This document shows, in pieces, positions 1-9,768 of a DNA stretch of 64,000 nucleotides. The stretch lies in assembly GCF_002915575.1 (NCBI RefSeq), contig NZ_PQGD01000011.1:155200-219199 (forward strand), read 5' to 3'. The notes below the pieces were generated by a model, which searched no databases, was not told where the DNA came from, and was given only the letters and a program-made list of their open reading frames with translations. The translations under genes and the position numbers were made by a program. Every line of letters begins with the position of its first letter. Position 1 is the first letter of the stretch. This DNA is from Superficieibacter electus (lineage in GTDB: Bacteria; Pseudomonadota; Gammaproteobacteria; Enterobacterales; Enterobacteriaceae).

Positions 1-1
1 A

Positions 2-691
2 CGCTGCCAGGCGTGTAGTAAGGAAGGCCCCGGGGAAAATTGCTTACGCCGCGGCGGGCAAGCCGAATCGCAAACTACGCCGTGGCGTAAGGCCCTGGAG
101 TCCGTCCGTCAGGTGCAGCGCCATCAGGGGGACGATCCGCTCGCGGCTTTTCTTGATGTAGCAGAAGCGGTCGGGCCGCAAATCCCCTGGCGCGAGTTAC
201 TCTGGCACTACCTTACCCCTTCTGCCAGCGACTTCTGCCAGTGGGATCGGCGTTTTGTCTGGCAGGAAAGCTATCTGGAATATCTCGAAGATCAACGGGT
301 GACTGTCGCTATTTGTGTTGACACCAGCGGCAGTATCAGTACGTCCGAGCTGTCTGCCATGCTTGAGGAAGTTCAGGCTATCGGACGGTGCTATCCCGAT
401 CTGACTATCCTGTTGTGGTATGCCGATGCGGCGCTTTATGGCCCCTGGGAGCTTGACACATCATCCCCGAATATACCTGCGCCCGTGGGCGGTGGCGGGA
501 CGGATTTTCGTCCCTTCTTTCAGCGCGTAACATCGCTCACTTGTCCGCCTGCCGTTGTGCTCTACATGACCGATGGTTATGGGAAATTCCCCGCGCAGAC
601 GCCCTCTCTGCCGACAATTTGGCTGGTGCCCCCCGGAGGCGCACGCCCTAAGCAGTTCCCTTTTGGTCAGGTTATTCAGCAACTAAATTAA
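2..691 (+). CDS. VWA-like (DUF2201/COG3864-type) protein, 5' end missing
   Basis: The reading frame is open from base 2, so this is the C-terminal part of a larger protein cut by the window edge; the GTG at 113 is not a convincing start. The visible part carries a von Willebrand A-like fold: a first strand with the metal-site motif DTSGSIS (bases about 319-339), a later GGGGTDF threonine segment and a MTDGYG strand. Proteins of this type (DUF2201) usually have an N-terminal putative metallopeptidase domain followed by this VWA-like domain, and they accompany MoxR-type ATPases. The 3' end is 11 bases from the next gene, so it is probably in the same operon. Family assignment is from motif pattern; substrate and role are unknown. 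Confidence 0.75.
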   Translation, partial: RCQACSKEGPGENCLRRGGQAESQTTPWRKALESVRQVQRHQGDDPLAAFLDVAEAVGPQIPWRELLWHYLTPSASDFCQWDRRFVWQESYLEYLEDQRVTVAICVDTSGSISTSELSAMLEEVQAIGRCYPDLTILLWYADAALYGPWELDTSSPNIPAPVGGGGTDFRPFFQRVTSLTCPPAVVLYMTDGYGKFPAQTPSLPTIWLVPPGGARPKQFPFGQVIQQLN

Positions 692-702
692 GGATAATCA
701 AC

Positions 703-2436
703 ATGTTCACGCTCTTAGAAAATGCCCGCAGCAACACGGTTGGAAAAATTCTCGCCGGGACCGAATTCAAGCTTTTACTGCTGGAGCATGGCTGGGAAGG
801 GTTACCTGTCAGCTTTATTCGTACCGTTGCCAAATCAGCCGACGCGCCGTTGAAATCCCTGATGCAAATCATCGGGCGGCTTTCGTTAAAAGAGCAGGAT
901 GATGTCATGCGCAATGGTCGCAACACCTTTGCGCAAATGGCGATTTTATGGCCCGAGCTGTTTGATGCCTTGCAGATTTGGCAATGCGAGAACCAGCAGC
1001 AGGCGTTTGATAAATTAAGCGCCTTGCAAAACGTGCCGCAACATTGGACCCCGCTTGATTCTCCTGAAAATAAATGGGCTTTTGTTTATTTCTGTGGTTC
1101 CCCTTCTGTAGAAGGCCGTTTCATTGAACAGCTCAGCAAGAACACCACCGATAATAGCCTCCTGATTCATACGCTTTGCCGTCACCCTTCCCCGCAGGTA
1201 CGTCATACGCTGTTGGTGTATTGTCAACTGATCCGCGACGATCTCCTTTTCCTGCTGGATGACGCTGACGCAGGCGTGCGTAGCCTGCTGCCAATGCACT
1301 TAACGGAAGACAGCGTCATCCTGGAACGGCTTAGCAGGGATGAAGAAGAACTGGTACGTTCCGCCGTGGCGGAATTTACGCCCGATGAAAACCTCCAGCG
1401 GCGTCTGGCGGAAGATGCCAGCCCGCTGGTAGCCCTGCGCTTGCTGCATAATAAAACGCTGTCTGACAATGTACTGGAGAGGCTAACGCGTCATCCTTGT
1501 GCGCTACAACCCACCGATCCGCGAAACAATTTCCATGCCCGGCGGCACGAGGAAAATAAGGCTGAACTCGCCTCCAGACTGAGACAACTCATCAACCCCA
1601 CGCCCGAGTCTTGCGATCGGCTGCGCGACGATCGCATCTTTGAAATGAACTGCTTGCTGATCCACCATCCCCGTGTGCCGGAGACCTTTCTCCAGACCGT
1701 TGCCACGTCGTCATATAAAAATCTGAAGCGGGAGCTTGTTGTGCGCGACGTTTTGCCGCAACAGGTGATTGATACGCTATTTCAGGATGAAGACAGCGAG
1801 ATCGTTAATGCGCTCAGAAGACAGTGCATGAGCAAAGGCATCCCCTGCGAGCTGGATTTTGCCGCGCTGGCCAATTCCAGTGACAAAGATGAGGTATACC
1901 TCGCCGCCCAACATCCTCAGTGCCCTGCCGATCTGCTGGAACATATTTACCTTAAAGGCGATTTCAAAGTCCGTTCTTTTGTCATCTGGAACGTTGGCGC
2001 ACCGCTTTCTCTGCTGGAACGCTGCCTTGAGGAATACCGGGATACCAGCGACATTAATTTGCAATTTTTTGTGCTGGGCGGGCTGGCAAGTGCGCCCAAC
2101 AGTAGCGAGGAGATCCTGCTTACTCTTGCCGACCATCCAAACCAGTCTGTGCGCTGGAGCCTTAGCGACCGCACACAGTTCTTCCCGGCGCTACTGGAAA
2201 AACTTATCCACGATAAAAAAGCAGACGTTCGCGCCTGGCTGGCGCAAAACCCGGCGTGTCCGGAATCGGCATTAGTGGCCCTGGCCGGCGATAAATCCGT
2301 TAAGGTACGTCGTAGGCTGGCCAAAAACCCCAACGTGCCCCTGTCTGTGCTGGAGGCACTGGCCAACGACGGTGACGCCCGGACCGCACGCATTTGTAAG
2401 CGGCATTATAATGTTCGATTGAAAGCGCAAAAATAA
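703..2436 (+). CDS. Leucine-rich-repeat-variant / HEAT-like helical repeat protein
   Basis: This 577-residue protein has no signal peptide or membrane segment and is made largely of short helical repeats. The C-terminal third (about residues 400-565) contains several copies of a pattern like NPxCPxxxLxxLAxDxxxxVRxxLA, typical of the leucine-rich-repeat variant (LRV) family. A further set lies at about 160-265, with HPSPQVRHTLL-like units. Such solenoids are protein-binding scaffolds. The ATG at 703 follows an AAGGAT ribosome site. It sits between a VWA-like protein and a small protein in the MoxR/VWA operon, suggesting an adaptor or scaffold role; that role is inference. Confidence 0.7.
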   Translation: MFTLLENARSNTVGKILAGTEFKLLLLEHGWEGLPVSFIRTVAKSADAPLKSLMQIIGRLSLKEQDDVMRNGRNTFAQMAILWPELFDALQIWQCENQQQAFDKLSALQNVPQHWTPLDSPENKWAFVYFCGSPSVEGRFIEQLSKNTTDNSLLIHTLCRHPSPQVRHTLLVYCQLIRDDLLFLLDDADAGVRSLLPMHLTEDSVILERLSRDEEELVRSAVAEFTPDENLQRRLAEDASPLVALRLLHNKTLSDNVLERLTRHPCALQPTDPRNNFHARRHEENKAELASRLRQLINPTPESCDRLRDDRIFEMNCLLIHHPRVPETFLQTVATSSYKNLKRELVVRDVLPQQVIDTLFQDEDSEIVNALRRQCMSKGIPCELDFAALANSSDKDEVYLAAQHPQCPADLLEHIYLKGDFKVRSFVIWNVGAPLSLLERCLEEYRDTSDINLQFFVLGGLASAPNSSEEILLTLADHPNQSVRWSLSDRTQFFPALLEKLIHDKKADVRAWLAQNPACPESALVALAGDKSVKVRRRLAKNPNVPLSVLEALANDGDARTARICKRHYNVRLKAQK

Positions 2437-2450
2437 ATCAAGGAGTGAAA

Positions 2451-2747
2451 ATGATGCGATCCTTTATTACTACACTCATCAACGCCTGGGACCCAATGAC
2501 GCTTCAGCCCGGACGGCTGGCTCCCGAAGATGAATACGATCTGGAAATCAAAAAAATCATGCGTTTTCTTCAGACGGCAGAAAAGCTCGATGAAACGACA
2601 TTGAGCGATGCCATCAGCCACATATTTCACCGAAGCTTTTCAGGGTGTTATGCCTCCAGAGAGGAACGGCGTATTGCGCGGGAAATCCTGCGCCACCTCC
2701 AGGCGCGAGACGATGCTGTTGCGGTAATGAACAAGGAACGCGCCTGA
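2451..2747 (+). CDS. Small DUF1871-like protein
   Basis: This 98-residue soluble protein starts at ATG 2451, seven bases after an AAGGAG site; the GTG at 2445 is a poorer choice. The sequence begins with LINAWDP, followed by [13 protein letters not shown]. That layout (WDP, then PxDEYxxE) resembles DUF1871, a family of small proteins known mainly from Firmicutes and sometimes near toxin or immunity genes. Function is unknown. Its stop codon overlaps the ATG of the next gene by one base (TGATG), so the two are probably translationally coupled within the operon. Confidence 0.6.
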   Translation: MMRSFITTLINAWDPMTLQPGRLAPEDEYDLEIKKIMRFLQTAEKLDETTLSDAISHIFHRSFSGCYASREERRIAREILRHLQARDDAVAVMNKERA

Positions 2748-3448
2748 TGCACATAATAGAAAGCGTAAAGCCCCTGATGCGGCTTGTGTTTTCCCGCCAG
2801 TGCTTCATTCTTTGTGCTCTGCTGGCGCTGATTGCCGCTGGCATCATCTTTTATGCCCAGCACGTCATTGTTGAGGCGACCCAACAGCGTACCTGGAATG
2901 ACGTGCACACCATTCCTGGCCGCAAAGTGGGCCTGGTGCTCGGCGCAAAGCCGGGTAACCGCTACTTCAACCGACGCATTGATGCCGCCGCCGATCTCTA
3001 CCATGCGGGAAAAGTGAAATGGCTGCTGGTGAGCGGCGATAACGGCAACAAACATTACGATGAACCTTCTGCTATGCAGCAGGCACTGATTGCCAAAGGC
3101 GTTCCGCAAAGTGCGATTTTCTGCGACTACGCCGGGTTTTCTACCCTGGATTCCGTCGTACGCACTCACGACGTTTTTGGCGAAAATCGCATTATTATCA
3201 TTTCGCAGCAATTTCATAATCAGCGTGCCATTTGGCTGGCACAACAGTATGGCATTGATGCGATCGGCTACAACGCGAAAGACTTAAACAATAAGCATGG
3301 AAGATATACACAACTGCGGGAAAAACTGGCCCGCGTTAGCGCCGTGCTGGATGCCAAAATATTCCATCGCCAGCCAAAATATCTCGGCCCGCGTGTCGTC
3401 ATACAGCCCAATGTCAGCAGTGGCTGTCCGGCAACGCCCGCCGCATAA
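2747..3448 (+). CDS. SanA/YdcF-family (DUF218) membrane protein
   Basis: The 233-residue protein has a short cytoplasmic N-terminus and one transmembrane helix (about residues 17-37), followed by a periplasmic DUF218 domain. Family hallmarks are visible: [11 protein letters not shown], a Tyr/Asn-rich substrate loop, LLVSGDNG, and a STLDSVVRT segment. SanA of E. coli is an inner-membrane protein linked to vancomycin exclusion and envelope integrity; the YdcF branch binds nucleotide-like ligands. The start at 2747 overlaps the previous stop by one base. Its place inside a MoxR/VWA operon is unusual and suggests a membrane-facing component. It is probably a paralogue rather than sanA itself, so no symbol is given. 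Confidence 0.8.
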   Translation: MHIIESVKPLMRLVFSRQCFILCALLALIAAGIIFYAQHVIVEATQQRTWNDVHTIPGRKVGLVLGAKPGNRYFNRRIDAAADLYHAGKVKWLLVSGDNGNKHYDEPSAMQQALIAKGVPQSAIFCDYAGFSTLDSVVRTHDVFGENRIIIISQQFHNQRAIWLAQQYGIDAIGYNAKDLNNKHGRYTQLREKLARVSAVLDAKIFHRQPKYLGPRVVIQPNVSSGCPATPAA

Positions 3449-3469
3449 CACAGGAGCCAGCACAGGAAG

Positions 3470-4789
3470 ATGATGGAACTTACCGTTGAAACAGTGTTAG
3501 CCCAGGCCCCGGACAATGCCTCTGTTAAGGCGGCTCGCGGGTTGGTCGCCCCGGCAAAATGGCAGAGTCTGGCGGGCAACGAATTGACGCTCTGGGGAGA
3601 ATGCAAAGGTAGCGGCTCCCGTCCCTATCAGGTGCGTGTCGATCTCAATGATATGGCCTGTAAATGCTCATGTCCCAGTCGTAAATTCCCCTGTAAACAC
3701 GCACTGGCGCTACTGCTTCTGCGGGTACAAAACGGCGACACCTTTACGTCAGGTGAACCGCCGGAGTGGGTAACCGAGTGGCTGGCCTCCCGGCAGCAGC
3801 GTGCGGAGCGCAAAGAAGAAAAAGCGCAAAAAGCGAAAACCGTCGATCCCCAGGCCGCTGCTCGTCGCGATGCGGCACGGTGGGAACGGATGGCAGCAGG
3901 GGTAGATGAGCTGGAGCGATGGCTGAGCGATCGGACCCGTTACGGCATCGCGCAACTGTCAGGGAAATCAAACCCCTGTCGCGACATCGCAGCGCGTATG
4001 GTGGATGCCCAACTGCCCGGAATAGCCGCCAGACTCAAACAGATGGATGAGCTTATTGATGCCGGCAGCGACTGGCCTGCTCGCCTGCTGGGGCAGATGG
4101 GTGAAATTCAACTCTTACTTGATGCTTTCCGACAGCGGGGATCATTAACCCCTGAGGAACAGGCTGACCTGCGCACGGCGCTGGGGATCACAACGGATAA
4201 AAACGACGTTGCCGATCAAACCGCCATGGACGATAGCTGGCTCATTCTCGGCCAGCATATCGAAGAAGAAGGCAAGCTCTGGCGTCGCCGGGTGTGGCTG
4301 TACGGGCAAGACAGTCAGCGAACCGCTTTACTACTTGAGTATTCTCACGGCGCAAAACGCTTCGAACATCTTTATGTCACCGGGCAGGCGGTGCGAATGA
4401 CGCTGGCCTTTTATCCCGGTGCCGCTCCCGTGCGTGCCCTGCCGCTGACCACGCCCGTGCCAGCACCTGTCTTTGCACCGCCGGTAACTTCACTTGCGCA
4501 AGCCCTGGATGCCATGACCGACATGCTGGCAAGCCACCCCTGGCAGTGGCCAATATTAATGATGCTAAGCGGTATCTCACTCACATTGATAGATGCGCAA
4601 TGGCAGTGTCAAACCGCGCAGGGTCATCTCCTGCCGACCCGCCTCAGCGCCCAGGAGCGCTGGGAGCTGCTGGCTATAAGCGGTGGTACGGAAATAGCGC
4701 TTATCGGTGAATGGGATGGCGAATGGCTGCAGCCCCTCAGCGCGTGGGACGGTAGCACTATGATCTGGCAAGCAGGAGATGCATTATGA
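3470..4789 (+). CDS. SWIM zinc-finger protein (YehQ-like)
   Basis: This 439-residue protein carries a clear SWIM zinc finger near its N-terminus: Cys66-x-Cys68-x6-Cys75-x-His77 within CSCPSRKFPCKHALAL. SWIM domains bind DNA or proteins. A charged, probably coiled-coil stretch rich in Arg, Lys and Glu follows at about residues 104-125. The C-terminal half resembles the uncharacterised region of SWIM proteins encoded next to MoxR ATPases (E. coli YehQ class). Start: ATG 3470, 21 bases after the previous stop. Its end overlaps the following gene by four bases (ATGA), pointing to coupled translation. Confidence 0.75.
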   Translation: MMELTVETVLAQAPDNASVKAARGLVAPAKWQSLAGNELTLWGECKGSGSRPYQVRVDLNDMACKCSCPSRKFPCKHALALLLLRVQNGDTFTSGEPPEWVTEWLASRQQRAERKEEKAQKAKTVDPQAAARRDAARWERMAAGVDELERWLSDRTRYGIAQLSGKSNPCRDIAARMVDAQLPGIAARLKQMDELIDAGSDWPARLLGQMGEIQLLLDAFRQRGSLTPEEQADLRTALGITTDKNDVADQTAMDDSWLILGQHIEEEGKLWRRRVWLYGQDSQRTALLLEYSHGAKRFEHLYVTGQAVRMTLAFYPGAAPVRALPLTTPVPAPVFAPPVTSLAQALDAMTDMLASHPWQWPILMMLSGISLTLIDAQWQCQTAQGHLLPTRLSAQERWELLAISGGTEIALIGEWDGEWLQPLSAWDGSTMIWQAGDAL

Positions 4790-6333
4790 CACTGTTGAAT
4801 ACTCTGGCAAATCAAGTGATTGGTGGCACAGAGAAGCGTGTACCTCAGATCCCTGTCATGGATAATGCTATCGGCCATCTGTTGTCTGAACTGACTGAAC
4901 AGGCGACGCCAGAGCAAAACGTGCTTCGTGCAGCGGGGATATTGTCGCTATGTGAGCATGCAGGTTGGCAACCCGCGCAGAGGGAGAACCTTACGCTGAC
5001 GCCAGCACCTGCTGAAACCCGTGAGGTCATTGACGATCGCGGTACGCTGCAAACTCTGCTCAATGATGCCCCCCAGCGCTTACGCTATCAGGCCCTGACA
5101 CAAGTTGCGACATCTGGCATGCGGCCCGCGCCGCGGTTACTTCCGGCGCTGTTGGAATTAGGGCGCAAAGAAAAGCTGCTAAGTCCTGCGGTCAAAGCGG
5201 TTTTAGGCGAACGAGGACGCTGGCTGGCGAATCTCAATCCGCAATGGGACTGGGTGTGCGCGATACCGGATGAAAATACGGCTGCCGAAGCGCGTGAACG
5301 GTTGACACAGGATCGTTCTGACTTGCATGCCAGGGAACGGGCGGCCCTGCTGGATGTGCTGGCTCAGGACTTGTCCAGTGCTGATGAACCATTGCTCGAC
5401 GCTTTTCTGTGCGATCGCAGTAAAGAGGTGCGCCTCGCGGCGGCTGAGATGTTGTCCACGCTGCCTGATAGCGCCTATGTCGCCCGCATGACCAGTCGGG
5501 TCAGCGCGTTATTGCATGAAAAGGAAGAGACGTCATTGCTGCTCAGGCTTAAAAAACGGTTATCCGGCGAGCGCGTCCCTGAATATCAGCTTGACGCCCC
5601 GGAGCAGTTTGCTGATGAGTGGAAACAGGATGCGCTGGAAGAAAAAAAAGGGGCTGGCGAACGGCTGGGACAACGCGCATGGTGGCTTTATCAACTGATT
5701 CGCGCCGTCCCGCTACGCTGGTGGCAGCAGCAGTTGCAGGCTACTCCGGCAGAATTGTTAGCCTGGGCGGCGAATACCGACTGGCAGGCCGTACTGCTTC
5801 GGGCCTGGCTGGCGGCCACCCTGCGTGAACGCAATAGTGAGTGGGCAGAAGCCTTTGTCTCGCTGATCCCGGAAGGACACATCAACACTAACTTAGCCGA
5901 TGTTTATATCGATCTCTTCGAGCTACTGGCACTTATGCCGCTGGCACAACGGCAAGAAAGAATTTTTCATCAGCTTGTCGCCTTTGATGTCAACAAACAA
6001 AAGTCCATCAGGCTTGGCAATTTATGCAGCCAGCTGGAACGCACGTTGCCACTTGAGGCATCCCCCTTTGACCCGCAACTGGCAGCGCAAGTCGTGACCA
6101 CACTTCATCAATGGGTGCAGCAAAAGCACGCGGTGTATGACTATGAGCTACGTCATGCCATCGGCGATATCGCCTGCCTGCTGCCTGCCGATATGCTTGA
6201 TGACGTCATTAATCACTGGCCGCGCGACGCCAGTCAGGAGCCTTGCTGCGAAGAGGTACTTCATCGTCTTTCTATCGTCGTTGCCTGGCGCAAAAACCTT
6301 CAAACCCTTTTTAGCAGAGAGAATGCATTATGA
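4786..6333 (+). CDS. DUF5691-type HEAT-like protein
   Basis: A 515-residue, Leu/Ala-rich all-helical soluble protein. At about residues 200-240 it has a HEAT-like unit (DRSKEVRLAAAEML) followed by SRVSALLHEKEETSLLL. It overlaps the SWIM gene by four bases upstream and the MoxR gene by four bases downstream, so all three are almost certainly co-translated. Proteins of this kind (DUF5691) are repeatedly found between SWIM and MoxR genes in diverse bacteria. No catalytic motif was seen; the helical-repeat character suggests a scaffold or adaptor for the AAA+ ATPase. Family naming is from gene context and general sequence character, so it is less certain than the neighbours. Confidence 0.65.
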   Translation: MTLLNTLANQVIGGTEKRVPQIPVMDNAIGHLLSELTEQATPEQNVLRAAGILSLCEHAGWQPAQRENLTLTPAPAETREVIDDRGTLQTLLNDAPQRLRYQALTQVATSGMRPAPRLLPALLELGRKEKLLSPAVKAVLGERGRWLANLNPQWDWVCAIPDENTAAEARERLTQDRSDLHARERAALLDVLAQDLSSADEPLLDAFLCDRSKEVRLAAAEMLSTLPDSAYVARMTSRVSALLHEKEETSLLLRLKKRLSGERVPEYQLDAPEQFADEWKQDALEEKKGAGERLGQRAWWLYQLIRAVPLRWWQQQLQATPAELLAWAANTDWQAVLLRAWLAATLRERNSEWAEAFVSLIPEGHINTNLADVYIDLFELLALMPLAQRQERIFHQLVAFDVNKQKSIRLGNLCSQLERTLPLEASPFDPQLAAQVVTTLHQWVQQKHAVYDYELRHAIGDIACLLPADMLDDVINHWPRDASQEPCCEEVLHRLSIVVAWRKNLQTLFSRENAL

Positions 6334-7424
6334 GTAATACCAGCGCAGTGAATATTTTACGTCGGCATGCTGAAGAACAGTTTGCGCAGGAGCTGGCCGA
6401 ATTACAGAAAGTGGACAACCGCCCGCGCCCCGAAAACTGGGTTATCTCCCCGTGGGCCGTGGCAACCTATCTGCTGGGTGGGCGGCTGGATAATGGTTTT
6501 GAGGTGACGGCAAAATATATTGGTAACCGCAGGATCATCGAAACGGCGGTCGCTACGCTGGCAACCGATCGCGCGCTGCTGCTGTATGGCGTACCCGGTA
6601 CGGCGAAATCCTGGGTATCCGAGCATTTAGCCGCAGCGATTAGCGGTGACTCCACGCTGATCATTCAGGGCACGGCAGGCACCAGCGAAGAGCAAATGCG
6701 CTACGGCTGGAACTATGCTGAGTTGCTCTCTAAAGGGCCGTCCCGCGCCGCGCTGGTGGAAAGTCCCCTGATGCGCGCGATGGCGCAGGGCCAGATTGCC
6801 CGCGTAGAGGAGTTAACCCGTATCCCGGCGGATGTGCAGGATACGCTGATCACCATCCTGTCAGAAAAAATGCTGCCGGTGCCGGAACTGAATGATGAGG
6901 TCCAGGCGGTACGCGGCTTTAATGTCATCGCCACCGCCAACAACCGTGATAAGGGCGTGAATGAACTCTCTTCTGCCCTGAAACGCCGCTTTAATACCGT
7001 CGTGTTGCCGGTGCCAGCCAGTGAAGATGAGGAAGTCAATATTGTCTCCCGCCGGGTTGCCGAACTTGGGCAGGCGCTGCAACTCCCTGCCGAGCCGCCT
7101 GCATTGAAAGAAGTACGCCGTGTGGTGCAAATTTTCCGTGAACTGCGTAACGGGCAAACGGAAGACGGCAAGATGAAAATTAAATCACCTACCAGCACGC
7201 TGAGTACCGCCGAAGCCATCTCGGTGATCAATAACGGTATGGCGTTGGCCGCGCATTTTGGCGACGGCGTACTCCACAGCCGCGATATTGCTGCCAGCCT
7301 GGTGGGTGCGGTGATTAAAGATCCGGTGCAGGATGACGTGGTGTGGCGCGAGTATCTGGAGACTATCGTTAAAGAGCGGAGCGACTGGAAAGATCTCTAT
7401 CGCGCCTGTCGTGATATCGATTAA
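6330..7424 (+). CDS. yehL: MoxR-family AAA+ ATPase (YehL-like)
   Basis: A 364-residue AAA+ ATPase with a Walker A motif GVPGTAKS at residues 87-94. The usual hhhhDE Walker B is not obvious; RVEEL is the nearest candidate. Sensor 1 is ATANNRD and the arginine-finger region is SALKRRF. Length and sequence match E. coli YehL (362 aa). MoxR ATPases form rings that remodel or insert cofactors into client proteins, usually together with a VWA protein that binds the client through its metal site. The start overlaps the preceding gene by four bases. The DUF5682 and VWA genes that follow complete the YehL-YehM-YehP trio. Confidence 0.85.
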   Translation: MSNTSAVNILRRHAEEQFAQELAELQKVDNRPRPENWVISPWAVATYLLGGRLDNGFEVTAKYIGNRRIIETAVATLATDRALLLYGVPGTAKSWVSEHLAAAISGDSTLIIQGTAGTSEEQMRYGWNYAELLSKGPSRAALVESPLMRAMAQGQIARVEELTRIPADVQDTLITILSEKMLPVPELNDEVQAVRGFNVIATANNRDKGVNELSSALKRRFNTVVLPVPASEDEEVNIVSRRVAELGQALQLPAEPPALKEVRRVVQIFRELRNGQTEDGKMKIKSPTSTLSTAEAISVINNGMALAAHFGDGVLHSRDIAASLVGAVIKDPVQDDVVWREYLETIVKERSDWKDLYRACRDID

Positions 7425-7443
7425 TAAGCGGGTATGAGCTGAT

Positions 7444-9768
7444 ATGTCCGATCACACTGTTCATCTGTTCGGTATTCGCCATCACGGCCCTGGCTGTGCG
7501 CGAAGCCTGTTGACGGCGCTGGAAGCGTTACAGCCCGACTGCCTGCTGGTTGAAGGCCCGCCCGACGGCGAGGCGATGCTGCCGCTGATCCCGCATGAAA
7601 ACATGCAGCCTCCGGTGGCACTGCTTATCTATGCACCTGAGCAGTCACAACGCGCCGTGTTCTATCCTTTTGCCCACTTCTCGCCCGAGTGGCAGGCGCT
7701 ACGTTACGGGCTGGAGCGTCAAATCGCCGTGCGGTTTATGGACCTGCCCATCGCCCATCAGTTTGCACTTGAGCAGGCGCAGGAAAACGAAACGTCGGAG
7801 ACGCTGGCGCAAGAAGCACACGAGGAAACGGCTCCCTCCGTTGCACCCGCAGAAGAGATGGAAGAAGAGGCCAGCCACTTTTATGGCGATCCTCTCGACT
7901 GGCTCGGCCGCGCCGCCGGTTATCAGGACGGCGAAAGCTGGTGGAATCACATGGTCGAAGAGCGCGCAGACGATCTAACGCTTTTTGATGCCATTCGTGA
8001 GGCGATGACCGCCCTGCGTCAGGACTCACCGGTCGCCGAGCGCAGCGCAGCAGAGCAGCACCGGGAAGCACTGCGCGAAGCCTGGATGCGCAAAGTTATT
8101 CGTCAGGCGCAGAAAGAGGGATTCTCACGTATTGCCGTCGTCTGTGGAGCATGGCACGTTCCGGCGCTGGAGAACGCTCCCCCGTTAAAAACGGATAATG
8201 CACTGCTGAAAGGGCTGCCCAAAATGAAGGTCGAGGCGACCTGGACGCCGTGGAGCAATCAGGCGCTGAGCCGGGCCAGTGGCTATGGTGCAGGTATCCA
8301 TGCGCCAGCGTGGTATGGGTATTTGTGGCAAAATCAGCAGCCTGCAATGCGCAGTATCGGCTGGCTGGCCCGTGCGGCCGCCCTGTTTCGCGAGGCGGAT
8401 ATTGACTGCTCCAGCGCCCATATCATTGAAGCCGCACGGCTGGCCGAAGCGCTGGCGGCAATGCGTGAACGGCCTCAGCCCGGGCTTGACGAGTTGTGCG
8501 AAGCGTTGCAGACCGTGGTCTGTATGGGTGAAAGTGCTCCGCTGGAATTGATCCGCTCCCGCCTCATTATTGGCGACGGCATTGGCTGCATCCCGGATGA
8601 AACGCCAGCCGTCCCCCTTCAGCGCGACCTCATGCAATTGCAAAAATCGTTGCGTCTTAAACCAGAAGCCAGCCAGAAAACGCTGGATCTGGACTTACGT
8701 AAACCGAACGATCTGGCGCGTAGTCATTTGCTCCACCGTCTGACACTGCTGGGCATTGTCTGGGGGCAGCGGCAAAAAGAAGGGTACAGCGCAAAAGGTA
8801 CCTTCCATGAAATCTGGTCATTATGTTGGGAACCCAGGCTGGCGATGGACATTATTACCGCCAGCCGCTGGGGAAATACCCTCCTTGAGGCCAGTACGGC
8901 GAAAAGCCTCGATCTCGCCCGCCAGACCACGCATTTACCGGCGCTGGCATCGCTGATTAATACGGTGCTGCTCGCTGACCTGAGCGAGGCAATCACGCCG
9001 GTAGCACGGGCGCTTGAATCGCTAGCTGCGACCAGCGGAGATACCGCGCATCTGCTGGAAACCCTGACGCCGCTGGTAGCAATTGTGCGTTATGGCAACG
9101 TGCGTCAGACCGACAGCAGCATGGTCAACGCGGTGCTGGCAAGCCTGGCTCCGCGTGCTGCTATTGGTTTACCGGCAGCCTGCTCGTCACTGAACGATGA
9201 AAGCGCAGCCGCCATGAAGCCGCGTATTACCGACGCACACAGTGCGCTGGCCTTGCTGGAAGAGGAGTCGCTACTGGGCGAGTGGTATCAGGCGCTGGGT
9301 CGGTTAACCCGGGGCGAGGGTCCGCATCCACTGCTTCAGGGGCTGGCAACACGTTTGCTGTTTGATGCCGGGCAAGGTTCGCTGGAGGATACCGCAACCC
9401 TGATGAGCCGGGCGCTCTCGTCTGCGGTGCCACCAGCAAACGCAGCAGCCTGGGCAGAGGGTTTCCTCAATGACAGTGCCATGCTGCTTCTGCATGACGA
9501 CACGTTATGGCAGGTGCTGGATGACTGGCTGGCCGGGCTGACTGCTGACCATTTTCGCACCATTCTGCCGATGATGCGTCGTACGTTCGGCCAGTTTACC
9601 TCACCCCAGCGTCAGCAACTGGGCGAACGCGCCAGCCAGCAGCATAACGCCACCTCCGCCATCGCCAGTAGCGAGGCTGAGTGGGATGTACAGCGTGCGG
9701 CGCGTACAGTTCCTTTATTACGTCGAATTCTCGCCCTTCCTCCGGAGGCACCATGCAAAACACAATAA
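7444..9768 (+). CDS. yehM: DUF5682 protein (YehM-like)
   Basis: A 774-residue soluble protein opening with HLFGIRHHGPGCARSL and then LVEGPPDGEA, the conserved N-terminal signature of DUF5682. The IRHHGPG motif and a later VVCGAWHVPAL motif contain conserved histidines that could form an active or metal site, by analogy with TraB/ChaN-like folds. A Glu-rich linker lies at about residues 115-145. It matches E. coli YehM (759 aa) in size and in its place directly after the MoxR gene. It starts 19 bases after the MoxR stop and overlaps the VWA gene by 16 bases. Biochemical activity is unknown. Confidence 0.8.
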   Translation: MSDHTVHLFGIRHHGPGCARSLLTALEALQPDCLLVEGPPDGEAMLPLIPHENMQPPVALLIYAPEQSQRAVFYPFAHFSPEWQALRYGLERQIAVRFMDLPIAHQFALEQAQENETSETLAQEAHEETAPSVAPAEEMEEEASHFYGDPLDWLGRAAGYQDGESWWNHMVEERADDLTLFDAIREAMTALRQDSPVAERSAAEQHREALREAWMRKVIRQAQKEGFSRIAVVCGAWHVPALENAPPLKTDNALLKGLPKMKVEATWTPWSNQALSRASGYGAGIHAPAWYGYLWQNQQPAMRSIGWLARAAALFREADIDCSSAHIIEAARLAEALAAMRERPQPGLDELCEALQTVVCMGESAPLELIRSRLIIGDGIGCIPDETPAVPLQRDLMQLQKSLRLKPEASQKTLDLDLRKPNDLARSHLLHRLTLLGIVWGQRQKEGYSAKGTFHEIWSLCWEPRLAMDIITASRWGNTLLEASTAKSLDLARQTTHLPALASLINTVLLADLSEAITPVARALESLAATSGDTAHLLETLTPLVAIVRYGNVRQTDSSMVNAVLASLAPRAAIGLPAACSSLNDESAAAMKPRITDAHSALALLEEESLLGEWYQALGRLTRGEGPHPLLQGLATRLLFDAGQGSLEDTATLMSRALSSAVPPANAAAWAEGFLNDSAMLLLHDDTLWQVLDDWLAGLTADHFRTILPMMRRTFGQFTSPQRQQLGERASQQHNATSAIASSEAEWDVQRAARTVPLLRRILALPPEAPCKTQ

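Noticed and set aside
113-691. Complete 192-residue gene starting at GTG 113
   Set aside because: The frame is open to base 2 and the VWA-like family has a long N-terminal part; it is a truncated gene, not a short one.
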